From Coptis chinensis (taxonomy: Eukaryota; Streptophyta; Magnoliopsida; Ranunculales; Ranunculaceae), in the NCBI GenBank assembly GCA_015680905.1, contig CM027377.1, forward strand, positions 16,578,501 through 16,642,500: 64,000 bases of DNA. The letters are read 5' to 3'. This document shows, piece after piece, positions 1-9,233 of the stretch (position 1 is its first letter; the number at the start of each line of letters is the position of its first letter). Position numbers and translations under genes: made by a program. The notes beneath the pieces were generated by a model. That model saw only the letters and a list, made by a program, of their open reading frames with translations. It was not told where the DNA came from and did not search any database.

Positions 1-676
1 TTGATAGGTATCCATCATCGTTTCCTTTAAGTAGCATGGCAGGCAGAAGTCATATACACAAAACCGACCATCATCAATGGCCTTCATTGCATGGGTGCAA
101 GGAATACAAACTTGTCGAAAAAAACCACATGTACAATATTTTTTAGCAGTCAATCAGATCCGTATACCCTAATCGGTAATCGAAAGTATAATGCACTCAC
201 TAGCCCTTATTGTAGTGAATGACCGACTAACATAACGAGAGGAAATGATTACATCCTCAACTGATTTTGTCAGCTTTGTCTTCAGCTTCGAAGTCATGAC
301 CCGATAGTCATAAAAGTGTCTCATAATGTTCATTCGAATACCATTTAGCAGAGATATAATTGGCATAGCTCACTCAGGCATAATCTTCTTATTCCAACTC
401 TCGATATGATTTGTATAACAAATTCCATACCTTCTCATTTCAGCATAGGCAAATGACCACTGTTCTTTCAGAATTTTTATTATTTTTGTGTAACCTTTAC
501 TATCACTACACCAAATGCGACACTTGATTCTCACAAAGTCAGCTTTATCATAAGTTTATGCAGTGGCCTTAACTCTCCCTTTGGTGTCTTATTTGCTAAC
601 ATTGTTGGAGATATGTTGTGCACAAAAGTAATGGTATGCATTTGGAAGAATTTTTGACACTGCCTGGAGAATGCTT
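1..676 (-). pseudogene. MULE transposase, C-terminal half, split from its N-terminal half at 27019-28578
   Basis: Reading down from 676, broken frames encode the end of a Mutator-like transposase, the enzyme that cuts and moves MULE DNA transposons. Visible landmarks are the His/Cys stretch NAYHYFCAQHISNNV (about 635-590), the block RRYGICYTNHIESWNKK (about 450-390) that precedes the zinc finger in this family, and a SWIM finger with CTCG, then CIPCTHAMKAI (about 165-75). Stops fall inside VSK*DTKG and MPE*AMP, so it is not functional. The piece runs off the window at base 1. Its upstream half lies 26 kb away because element A landed in the gene. Family assignment is firm from motif order; the exact MULE family is not known. 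Confidence 0.85.
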
Positions 677-681
677 GTATG

Positions 682-1276
682 TGATAAGTGCTCAAAAAGT
701 GCTATTTAACCCTCGATTATGCCTCTTGTTTAGCCATCTTAGTGGACTAATAATGTTTGTAAGTTATGTTTTATGATTCTAAAGGTCAAAGAGAGAGTTT
801 TGTGGAATATTAGAGAAAATGGGGTAAAACGGAGCAATTCGGAGCATTAAAGATCACATGGGAAGCCCGTGGACAATCATGGAGAAGGCCAAGGAATTAG
901 AGCTATTAAAGATACGACTTGGACCTATTTTAAAGCCTATTTGGAAGCCCAAGGCCAAAGGATTCGTTGCTTGGACCAAAGCCCGCAAAAGAGGATTGAA
1001 AGATAGAGCAGAAGAGACAAAATCGGCTAACGCATCTAGGACGCATGGATCGAGCATCCAAACGCATTGATTGTGTCTGAGATGCATGAATAGTGCGTCC
1101 AGACGCATGAATCGACACTGTAGCCAATTTCTTCTCAGTTTTGGAGACGGAGTTGGACTCTGAAAGAAGTCTATTTGTATTAGGAAACAAATGACGGTTT
1201 GGAATGCTTCTAGAGCTCATTGTAACCTCTATAAATAGATGACCTAAGTGCCTCATGTAATTTGCCAATTCACTTA
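682..1276 (+). repeat. 5' LTR of element A, first part (U3 and TATA), interrupted by element B
   Basis: This is the start of LTR1, TGATAAGTGCTC onward. It matches the starts of the other three family LTRs at 12555, 19736 and 25427. It holds U3 with a short interspersed repeat of GACGCAT/CCAGACGCA type (about 1027-1112) and the TATA box. Element B inserted about 40 bp after the TATA box; the uninterrupted sequence at the same site is ACTTATATTCTTG in LTR2 (13192 onward). The LTR resumes after 7566. Confidence 0.92.
1230..1237 (+). promoter_or_regulatory. TATA box of element A 5' LTR
   Basis: TATAAATA follows a conserved ATTGTAACC stretch. The same arrangement is seen in all four LTRs of this family, marking the U3/R transition. 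Transcription from here would now run straight into antisense element B. Confidence 0.75.
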
Positions 1277-1824
1277 TGTCGGGCAAAACGTTAACCCGAC
1301 ACTTCCGATGTGATGGTGCTTCCGAGGGCTCGAAAGATATGGGGGATTGGGATTTTTGAGGAAGAGAGACTGCACCAACGTTCTGGTTGCCTACGTACCC
1401 AGTGAAGAATCCGGGATCAAGTCTCTTAAAAAGCGTAGTTCGGAGGATCGTAAGCCTCCATATATATAGCAATCTCCTGCCTTGGCGGCCAAGAAAGTGA
1501 TTCTCGGAGATTGCATTCTTTCCTGAATCCTATCATGACTCTATCTAAAATAGGATCATTCTCTAAGATTCCATTCTATCCTTGTGCAAGATCTTATCGG
1601 ATTGCATTAGGATCTTATCAGGTGACTAGATCGGAATGATCCGGACGGATTGGGTCCACAAACTCGGGCCACCCGGATGGGCCCTAAACCCGTTGTGAAC
1701 TCTAACGGATTAGAGGACCGGATTATCTAAAGTGTTTGCCCCTAAACTGGTCCGCCGCTGGTCTTACACCCGGTTCATAATCCGAGTATACTTTGGACCG
1801 GAAATATGACGTAGGGTACACACA
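1277..1824 (-). repeat. 3' LTR of element B
   Basis: This 548-bp copy matches 7000-7566. It differs by lacking one 22-bp tandem unit (GGATTGCATTAGGATCTTATC) and by a divergent patch near 1370-1405. The minus-strand 3' end is a palindrome, TGTCGGG...CCCGACA (1277-1301). Confidence 0.9.
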
Positions 1825-1826
1825 TT

Positions 1827-1837
1827 GCCCCCTCTTC
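1827..1837 (-). other. Polypurine tract of element B
   Basis: On the minus strand GAAGAGGGGGCAA directly precedes the LTR start TGTGTGTACCC. This is the expected plus-strand DNA priming site and confirms that the 3' LTR is the one at low coordinates. Confidence 0.75.
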
Positions 1838-3324
1838 AACAAATGATCAAAACGAAGATGAAGATGATGTGTTGAATAATTAAAGTACCGAAAAAACCAA
1901 AATGAAGTAAGAAGGAACGTGTAATGGAGATAGGCCAGAAAGTTTGAAAAGCTTAAACACTTGAGTGGGTAAAACGAGTGGCCAATTAAATGATATGACC
2001 ATGGAAGAGGCTAACCTGGTCGAAAAAAGACTAAAATTGGCTAGAAAACCGGTTGATCCAGCAAGCACACTGATGAACCAGGAAGAAAAAATGATGACCC
2101 GGCTTGAAAATGTAGGAAATTCATCAGACCCAGATCTAAGTAGGCCTGAACCGGCCGCAACCTGTTGAATCGGCCCGTATACCGATCGAATCGGCTGGGA
2201 AGTCTTTGGACCCAAGAGGAAAACCGCCTAGACAAGCTGGAAAACGCCTGAACCAGCTGGAAAAATGTCAAAACCGGATGGAAACCACCTGAACCGGTTG
2301 GAAAAATGCCTGAACCGGCTGGAAAAATGTTAAAACCGGACGTAAACCACCTGAACCGGTTGGAAAAATGCCTGAACCGGCCGGTGCCGGTGCCGGTGCC
2401 GGTGGTAGAGGGTCAAGAGTTGAAGTGCACTGAATCAAGAGTTTTAGGGTTTAGGGTGTTTAGGGTTTTTTTTTTTTTTTTTTTTTTTGAATGGGCCTTT
2501 GTTGAATACACGGGAGGCTATTCGAAAAATGAATTTCGGATGTCTTAAACGACTGGGCTTGTAGCTGATCTAGTATTTGATAGTCAAGCCTTAAACTATA
2601 TATGCTAAATGTGGCAAATCTAGCCGACATGGCTGACTTCGTAAATGCGTCAACTAAGATGCCCCCACTTGTGTTACACGGCCTGGTATAGAAATATGGA
2701 AGCCAAATCAGGAGAAATAGAATCTGAATCTTTGGAATTGGGACAACATCTCCAACCGAATCGACACTAATCCGTAAGATTCTTTTCATAGAACCTGCAA
2801 AAGTGGACGTAACGTGGATAGAATATGTGTAATATCTAACCATCTTTATAAAATATTATATGGTGGTCTACCGTTGCCGCGACGATAACAATGCCACTAA
2901 GGCACTTGACGAACAAGCGTAGTTACACTGCAAAGATTCTCCCATAGACGATCCTTGAGGAGACCAACAGACAACCCAAAAGTGCTTCAGTAGTTGGGTT
3001 TAAATCAGAGTGTAGCTTAGACTCCGCCACCAAGGGTATAAACGCGATGTACTCTAAACAATCGCATCTTTGGACCAAAAAGCGATACATTATCGTTCTT
3101 GGATTTTCATTGTCGAACCATGATGCCAGGCGTAGGCACACTACACCACGCAAGCCGAAACTGAAGTGTAGGATTGCCTTCGCCACCCGGGTTTAATAAA
3201 TTTCAAACTAAATGACCCGTTTGAAATTAAAACACCACATAAATGGAAAAGAATTTTATTGATGAAAAATGGAAGGAAAGTACAATGTATGTGAAATTTA
3301 TTGGTGGAACTAATGATAAGTAAA
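1838..3324 (-). other. 3' non-coding region of element B, with minisatellite and telomere-like motif
   Basis: No protein motif is recognisable between the end of integrase (3325) and the purine tract. The region contains a roughly 62-bp tandem repeat (2223-2410) ending in a GGTGCC run, three TTTAGGG units followed by a T run (2443-2488), and an open stretch at 2923-3186 that resembles nothing I know. Repeats in this position are common in Tat elements. Confidence 0.6.
2223..2410. repeat. Minisatellite in element B, about 62-bp period, ending in a GGTGCC run
   Basis: The phrase AACCGGTTGGAAAAATGCC recurs, with AAAAATGTCAAAACCGG at 2261 and AAAAATGTTAAAACCGG at 2323. Half-units containing CTGAACC(A/G)GCTGG surround it. 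The array ends in four GGTGCC-like hexamers (about 2383-2405). Confidence 0.8.
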
Positions 3325-5712
3325 TTACTTGTGAAATAAACGCAAATGGTACGCGTTCCATGGTTTGGTTAGGACATCGCCAGCCAAGTTCTTGAGAAAA
3401 TAAGAACCTTTGGATGCGAGCCTTTCAATGATAAAAGGCCCCTCCCAGTTCTCACCGAGTTTCCCGCTATTGGGTTCTTCGTTGCTCCTTTGCCTTGTAC
3501 GTAAAACCCAATCGCCTGGTTTGAATGCTCGTGCGCGTAACTTCTTGTCATAACTGCGCTTCATAGAATCCTGGTAAGTCATGAGATTCTGCAGGGCTTC
3601 ATCTCTAAGGTCCGCCACCATGGCTCTGTTGCGAGCCAAGATGTCGGCATTGACCTCTGTGGAGATGGCTTGTGAGCGCACTGTTGGGGCGATTATTTCA
3701 GTTGGGAGTACTGCTTCCATTCCATATGCTAATGAAAAGGGAGACATTCCTGTTTGAACGACGAGGGGTTGTCCTATAAGCCCAAAGCACCCCTGGTAAC
3801 TGTTTAACCCAGTTTGCTTTAGCTGATTCAAGCCTTTTCTTCAACGTGTCCAGAATAACCCGGTTCGTTGCTTCCGCCTATCCATTTCCCTTGGGATAAT
3901 AGGGTGCAGAGAAGTTATGCCGTATCTTCAGGGATTTGCAGAAGATGTGGATCTCAGGAGAATCAAACTGGCGGCCGTTGTCCGACACCATTTCAGCTAG
4001 GACACCGAATCGGCACACAATATCGCGCCAGATGAATCGTTTGACGTCTGAAGACTGAATCTGACTCAAGGATACAGCTTCAACCCACTTAGTGAAGTAA
4101 TCGATTCGCGACCAGAGAAACTCTCACATTACACGGGGCCTTAGGTAAAGGACCCACAATGTCGAGTCCCCACTCAGCAAATGGCCAAGGGCTAAGTATG
4201 GGATGAAGCTCATTCGCAGGAAGCTTAACGATCCGAGCATGTTTCTGGCATGGTACACATATTTGGACAAACCGTTTGGCATCTTTTGCATATATGGCCA
4301 CCAATATCCTTGGGTGAGAGCTTTGTGGCGAGGCTCCGACCACCGAAATGATTACCACAAATGCCTTCATGAATTTCTTTTAAAATCTGTTGTCCCCTGT
4401 TCGGGAGTAAGGCACCGGGAGGAGTGGGCCCGAACCCATGGGTTTTCTCAGAAGGCGGGACCCCCTCCGAGGTAGGTAACAACACAAACGCCATGCATCC
4501 CGTTTGACTTTGTCGGATAAAGTCCCGGCTCTAAGGGGAGTTCTCCGGTTAAGTAAGAATTCAACCATATTCGGCCGCCAATCGGGAAGTAGAAGTTCCA
4601 TTGACTCAATGTTGGAAAACCGATCATCCGGGTATTTCGGGAGCATTGTCGCCAAGATCCGTGTCGAAATCGATTCGCGAGTTCCTCCTCCTGTACAACC
4701 TCGTTTTCCGCCACTGCAGAATCAGTATCCACCGTGGGGGAGATGTCAGCATCCTCCTCATGGCTGCGAGGAGAATCCTGAGTGGGATGCTCTTGGTGCT
4801 TGTCCCGCGCTTTCTTTGCGCGTAGTGGATCGTGATAAATCTGCGTGAATGCCGCGCGATTCGGCAAATAAAAGACGTCGACCATATCGGGCAATGGGAG
4901 GTTAATGCTAGGCAGTAACTGGACCTCTACCCTGATATTGCGAGGTTCAATTGAATCAACTGCTGCTGAAAGGTAGGCCAATGCATCAGCGTGCCGAACA
5001 TCATTCCTTGGTCTTTGCGAAATTGAGATGCGCTCAAATTTTGCAGCGAGATCGCGTAACACATCTAAATAAGCCGCCATTCGCTCATCTCGTGCTTGAT
5101 ATGACCCTCCAAACTGACAAGCAACTAGCTTAGAATCCGTTACCATATTGATTTCCTTTGACCCCATTTCGAGCGCCGCTCTCATTCCAAATATTGCTGC
5201 CTCATATTCGGCTTCATTGTTGGAAGCAGGAAAACAAAGTCGGACGGACCGCTCGATTCGGCTACCGTTTGGGTCGACTATCACACAACCGATCCCGGAC
5301 CCCTTCCTATTACTTGAACCATCTGTATACACAACCCACGCCTCGCCTCCGGTGAAATTCTCTTCAATGGAGTCAGGTTGGTGGTTGGGAAAATCTGGCA
5401 GTTGTTCCTCCTCAAATAACTCGGGTGAAACCATGATATCTTCTACCGGGAAATCTGCCATCAAAGAAGCTAATGCATGACCTTTTCTGCAGTGTGAGGC
5501 TCATACAAGATGTGGTAAGCACTTAGGTAGCTAGACCAATCAGCAAGGCGGCCAGACTCTTCGGCTCGTCCGAGTGCCTTGCGAAGGGGATATTCTGTAT
5601 ACACTTTCACCACACGTCCCTGAAAATAAGGCTTAAGTCTGTGTGCTGCATCCACAAGGGCAAGCGCGATTCCCTCAATTTTAGAATACCTACTCTCTGA
5701 AAAATACGACAC
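3325..5712 (-). pseudogene. Element B pol remnant: RNase H, archaeal-type RNase H and integrase
   Basis: Reading from 5712 down: the RNase H end (RYSKIEGIALALVDAAHRLKPYFQ), then an archaeal-type RNase H ([43 protein letters not shown]; about 5330-4920), then integrase. Integrase shows the zinc finger (HEGICGNH and CVPC), the first catalytic Asp in WGLDIVGPLP, the second in VSDNGRQFD, and YPKGNG*AEA with a stop in place of the usual Gln. The C-terminal part (3831-3325) includes RSYDKKLRARAFKPGDWVLR and NWEGPF. Frames break near 5480, 4450, 4230, 4090 and 3860. RT and protease are absent because gag is joined directly to RNase H near 5700. Confidence 0.88.
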
Positions 5713-6905
5713 ATTAACGACTCATGAAATTCCCATAAGGTCATAGCCGCTTGGTAGCTCATGACGTGCTCGTTCGGACAGCCATCCACGTCATTGTAAG
5801 TCGGAAGAGGGGGTGTTTGAATGCCTCGGGATGAAACCTGATCCGAATATCATTGACAAAGGGTGAAAATTTCGGACCTCGCACAACCCTTTCCAAGAGT
5901 GGATCGTCTCGGATGGTTTGCCTGGTCACGGCTTGGTTAATCAATTCCTTAACCCTTTGTTCATTCATATTCTCACTTTGTCCTCATCTTGATTCTCTTC
6001 TCTCCGGATCCGCTCATCACGGGCTAAGATTCGATGGGGATTCGGTTAGTTGCCGACGCGTTCAATTCTACCCGCTATACGCCTGACACTCTGTTAGCGG
6101 TGCAGCGCACTCTCATTCGATTTGTGTGTTGGGATTCATATCTTGATCCGAACACATCCACGGATGCTGGCGTTTCCGAACTGGAACTCAATGCATTTCT
6201 TTGGCGTTCAGTTATTTGTGGATCGTGTATCGAGGATTTGTGCCCAACCGATCCCAGACATTGTTTGACTGTGAATGAGTGGGGACAGACACGATAGGGT
6301 GGATAGTCCGGCTTTGGCTTGGATCTCTAGCTTGACCATTATTGTGAATAAGGTTTTGGCCATTATTAGGATCTTCGCGCTGTCCCGGTTCGGCCCGTTG
6401 CCTTTGCCTACGTGCAGACAAAGGGGACTCGACCGATTGGTGCTCTGCAGGGTCTCTCGGCCGTTTGCCTAGTTGATTTCTCAAATTTTCGTTTTCCGCA
6501 ACTACTCTTGTCAAAAGAGAGATTAGAGCTGGATCCGATTGGTATTGCAAGTTCCGGATGGAGGCGCATGGGTTAGCATGTCGGCCTCCCCGGCCCCTTA
6601 TTGGACGTCGCGCAGTAGCATCACGGGTGGGTTCAAGCAGACCATCCCCGGCGTGGATTCTCGCTCTGCGTGCTCCGCGACAAAGATTGCGGCGAGGGAC
6701 ACGGGATTAGATTCCCCGAGTCCCTAATGGCTCCAGAGTGTGTGGAACTACTTGACGATCTGTTTCCTCCGTTCTGAGAGAAAGATCTATGACGGCTCGA
6801 CTGCCCCACCTCCGTAGTGGTGCCTGGAATAGTCTCCATGTTTTGCAAAGTTGTAACATGCCGATTGGCAACTTCTGCATCATTCATCGCAGTTTGTTCA
6901 GCCAT
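5700..6905 (-). pseudogene. Element B gag remnant
   Basis: The likely start is the ATG at 6905 (MAEQTAMNDAEVANRH). An Arg/Gln/Pro-rich N-terminal part follows (6550-6212), with GKRPRDPAEHQS and NVWDRLG. The capsid-like part is at 5968-5700: SPFVNDIRIRFHPEAFKHPL, then, in another frame, NEHVMSYQAAMTLWEFHESLMCRIF. That last phrase corresponds to the middle of a Tat gag, where the sequence changes abruptly to RNase H. The zinc knuckle and everything up to RNase H are lost. Gag forms the particle that packages element RNA; this copy cannot. Confidence 0.75.
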
Positions 6906-6977
6906 GGTAACAAGGACGACCGAAAGAATAAGGTCGAGGATATCACGCTCGGAAAACCACGTAGTCGTGGGTTCGGT

Positions 6978-6994
6978 CCCCACAAACGGCGCCA
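6978..6994 (-). other. Primer binding site of element B
   Basis: TGGCGCCGTTTGTGGGG on the minus strand starts five bases after the end of the 5' LTR at 7000. It resembles the tRNA-Asp-type primer site used by Tat and Athila elements, with some mismatch after TGGCGCCGT. Confidence 0.75.
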
Positions 6995-6999
6995 AAGAA

Positions 7000-7566
7000 T
7001 GTCGGGGCAAAACGTTAACCCGACACTTCCGATGTGATGGTGCTTCCGAGGGATCGAAAGATATGGGGGATTGGGATTTTTGAGGAAGAGAGATCGCACG
7101 TTAACGCTTGCCCTCGTGCCGATGAAGAATCCGGGATCAAGTCTCTTAAAACGTAGTTCTAGAGGATGCAAAAGCCTCCATATATATAGCAATCTCCTGC
7201 CTTGGCGGCCAAGAAAGTGATTCTCGGAGATTGCATTCTATCCTGAATCCTATCATGACTCTATTTAAAATAGGATCATTCTCTAAGATTCCATTCTATC
7301 CTTGTGCAAGATCTTATCGGATTGCATTAGGATCTTATCGGATTGCATTAGGATCTTATCGGGTGACTGGATCGGAATGATCCGGACGGATTGGGTCCAC
7401 GAACTCGGGCCACCCGGATGGGCCCTAAACCCGTTTGTGAACTCTAACGGATTAGGGGACCGGATTATCCAAAGTGTTTGCCCCCAAACTGGTCCGTCGC
7501 TGGTCTTACACCCGGTTCATAGTCCGAGTATACTTTGGACCGGAAATATGACGTAGGGTACACACA
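7000..7566 (-). repeat. 5' LTR of element B
   Basis: This 567-bp partner of 1277-1824 has the same TG...CA ends. It contains an extra 22-bp tandem copy of GATTGCATTAGGATCTTATCG (7316-7360), which explains most of the length difference. Its minus-strand 3' end carries the same TGTCGGG/CCCGACA palindrome (7000-7025). Confidence 0.9.
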
Positions 7567-8582
7567 ACTTATATTCTTTTCTCCAGAACTTGAGGCAGAG
7601 AGAGATTAATAATAAAAGATTGGTTTTAACTAGCGGAGTCTTAATAAATTAGTCTTTCTAGTCTTATGTTCTTCGATTCTTCTTCTTCTCGTTCTTCGTG
7701 TTCTTCCTTCTTTATGGAAGGCTAATCTTCTTCTTCAAGGGAGGAGATGAAGCCAATGCTTAAGGTTTAATGATTCTTCTGGTTCATGGTGTTTTTCCAT
7801 CAGGTTAGTTCTTTATGTTTCTAGTTATTAGTTCCATTGCCTAGACCAGGGGATGGAAGTATAGATTAAGGTTTTTATTTATTGCAATCGAATATCATGC
7901 TAGTTTAGGATTTTATTTATTACAATTGAATATTTGCTAGTAACATGCTTTTATTTATTGCAATTGAATATAATGCTAGAATAGGGTTTTATTTATTGTA
8001 ATTGAATATTATATTATTATTCTATACTTTTCTTCTAGTTGTGTATTGTTTTAGAGTAAGGAAAGTATTTCTTGTGTTTGCCTTAGATGGTGATTCATTG
8101 AATAACTACCCAAGCTCACATAAAAGGAAAGAAGATACTAGTAACATGAACATAGGAACAACCTTAAGTAAAGTAATTCGTTAACGATGTTTTAGATCGA
8201 AGGGCATCGGCAGCTTCGCTTTCGGTTGCCTAATTGTAGTCTACTTGTGAGAACAACCATGAAGCAAAAGGTCATTGAATCAAAAGTATTGGTGGATTCT
8301 AATCTCTTGAATTCTCTATCTTATAAATTCTTAATAGTTTAGTTTAGTTTAGTTTAGTTTAGTTTAGTATTAGAATCTACAATATCTATAATAATAGTTT
8401 TTAATCCCTCAAATCCCCTTTCCAGTCCTGTCCTTCATACACTTAAAAGTGGAACGATACCCTACTCATCCTTTACTTATTGATGGATAATTAGGTTTTG
8501 ATACGCTTCTATTTTGTTCAACGACCATCATCTATATCCATATCCCACATCTCATCTACATACACAAAAAGATGCAAGGTCA
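7567..8582 (+). repeat. 5' LTR of element A, second part (R-U5)
   Basis: The LTR resumes after the second ACTTA and runs to GGTCA at 8582. It includes the conserved segments TTATTTATTGCAATTGAATAT, GATTCATTGAATA and CGATACCCTACTCATCC, and a short (TTTAG)n run near 8337-8367. Joined with 682-1276 the LTR is about 1.6 kb, the same length as LTR4. Confidence 0.9.
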
Positions 8583-8584
8583 AA

Positions 8585-8600
8585 TGGCGCCGCTGCCGGG
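8585..8600 (+). other. Primer binding site of element A
   Basis: TGGCGCCGCTGCCGGG lies two bases after the LTR end and matches the tRNA-Asp-type site of Athila elements. A second, weaker copy (TGGTGCCGCTGCC, about 8638-8650) lies about 53 bp downstream after a repeated GTCAAA. Confidence 0.85.
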
Positions 8601-9233
8601 AATATAATTAATTATAGCCCTAGGAGCGATTGTCAAATGGTGCCGCTGCCATTTTAAGTTGTTTATGTTTAACGTTTTCTTTAAAGATTAGAATTTTGGA
8701 TCTTGAGGTAATTTTAGCCGCATCATCCATCCTTTTAAGAAAGAAAGAAGCTTGAAGGACATCTCGAAGAAAAAATTTACCATCCAGGTTAGTTGAATCT
8801 TCATTCTTCTTATTTCATTCTTAGTATAGTTGCATCGTAGTTTAGTTTTATTGCTTTCTTAGTATAGTTGCATCATAGTTTAGTTTTATTGCTTTCTAGT
8901 ATAATTGAATTTAGGGCCTTTTCAACAATTGAAGTTGTCAACCAACACAGCAAAACATCAAACTCTAGTGTTTCTTGTCTGAATCTTGACAAACGGACTA
9001 TCGTCTGTGTGCCGTGGTACTTAAGCAATCCAAGTGATTCACCATAACCCTAGAAGAGACATCTTTAGACAACGGGCGAGATACTAGCTGCAAAGCCCAA
9101 CCCAGTTGAAGGAAAGTAGTTTTGCATATTAGTATAATTTAGAATAGTTACATATTAGTTTAATTGCATTCAAGCGTAGTAGGATAGTTTTAATCATCTT
9201 CGCATAGCAAGAATACTATACAGGATTGATACA
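8601..9233 (+). other. Leader of element A between primer site and gag
   Basis: This is a non-coding leader, apart from the duplicated primer-site-like sequence near 8638. It contains the repeated phrase AGTATAGTTGCATC(A/G)TAGTTTAG and is largely shared with the leader of A' (14245-14787). Confidence 0.7.

Larger units (their letters stand above)
1277..7566 (-). mobile_element. Tat-lineage Ty3/gypsy element B, internally deleted, nested in the LTR of A
   Basis: The two LTRs (1277-1824 and 7000-7566) are bounded by TGTCGGG and TACACACA, and the element is flanked by ACTTA (1272-1276 and 7567-7571). The primer site next to 7000 and the purine tract next to 1824 both place transcription on the minus strand. 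Internal order is gag, then RNase H, archaeal-type RNase H and integrase, with protease and RT missing. The second, archaeal-type RNase H domain and the TGGCGCC primer site point to Tat. The internal region is only about 5.2 kb, short for Tat, in keeping with the deletion. Confidence 0.9.

Noticed and set aside
854-1472. Long open frames on both strands in the A-family LTRs, as genes.
   Set aside because: They fall on LTR sequence, are not conserved between the four LTRs, and one crosses the B insertion point.
8337-8367. (TTTAG)n runs in the A-family LTRs as telomere repeats.
   Set aside because: They lack the GGG of the plant telomere unit TTTAGGG and are simple microsatellites repeated in each LTR.
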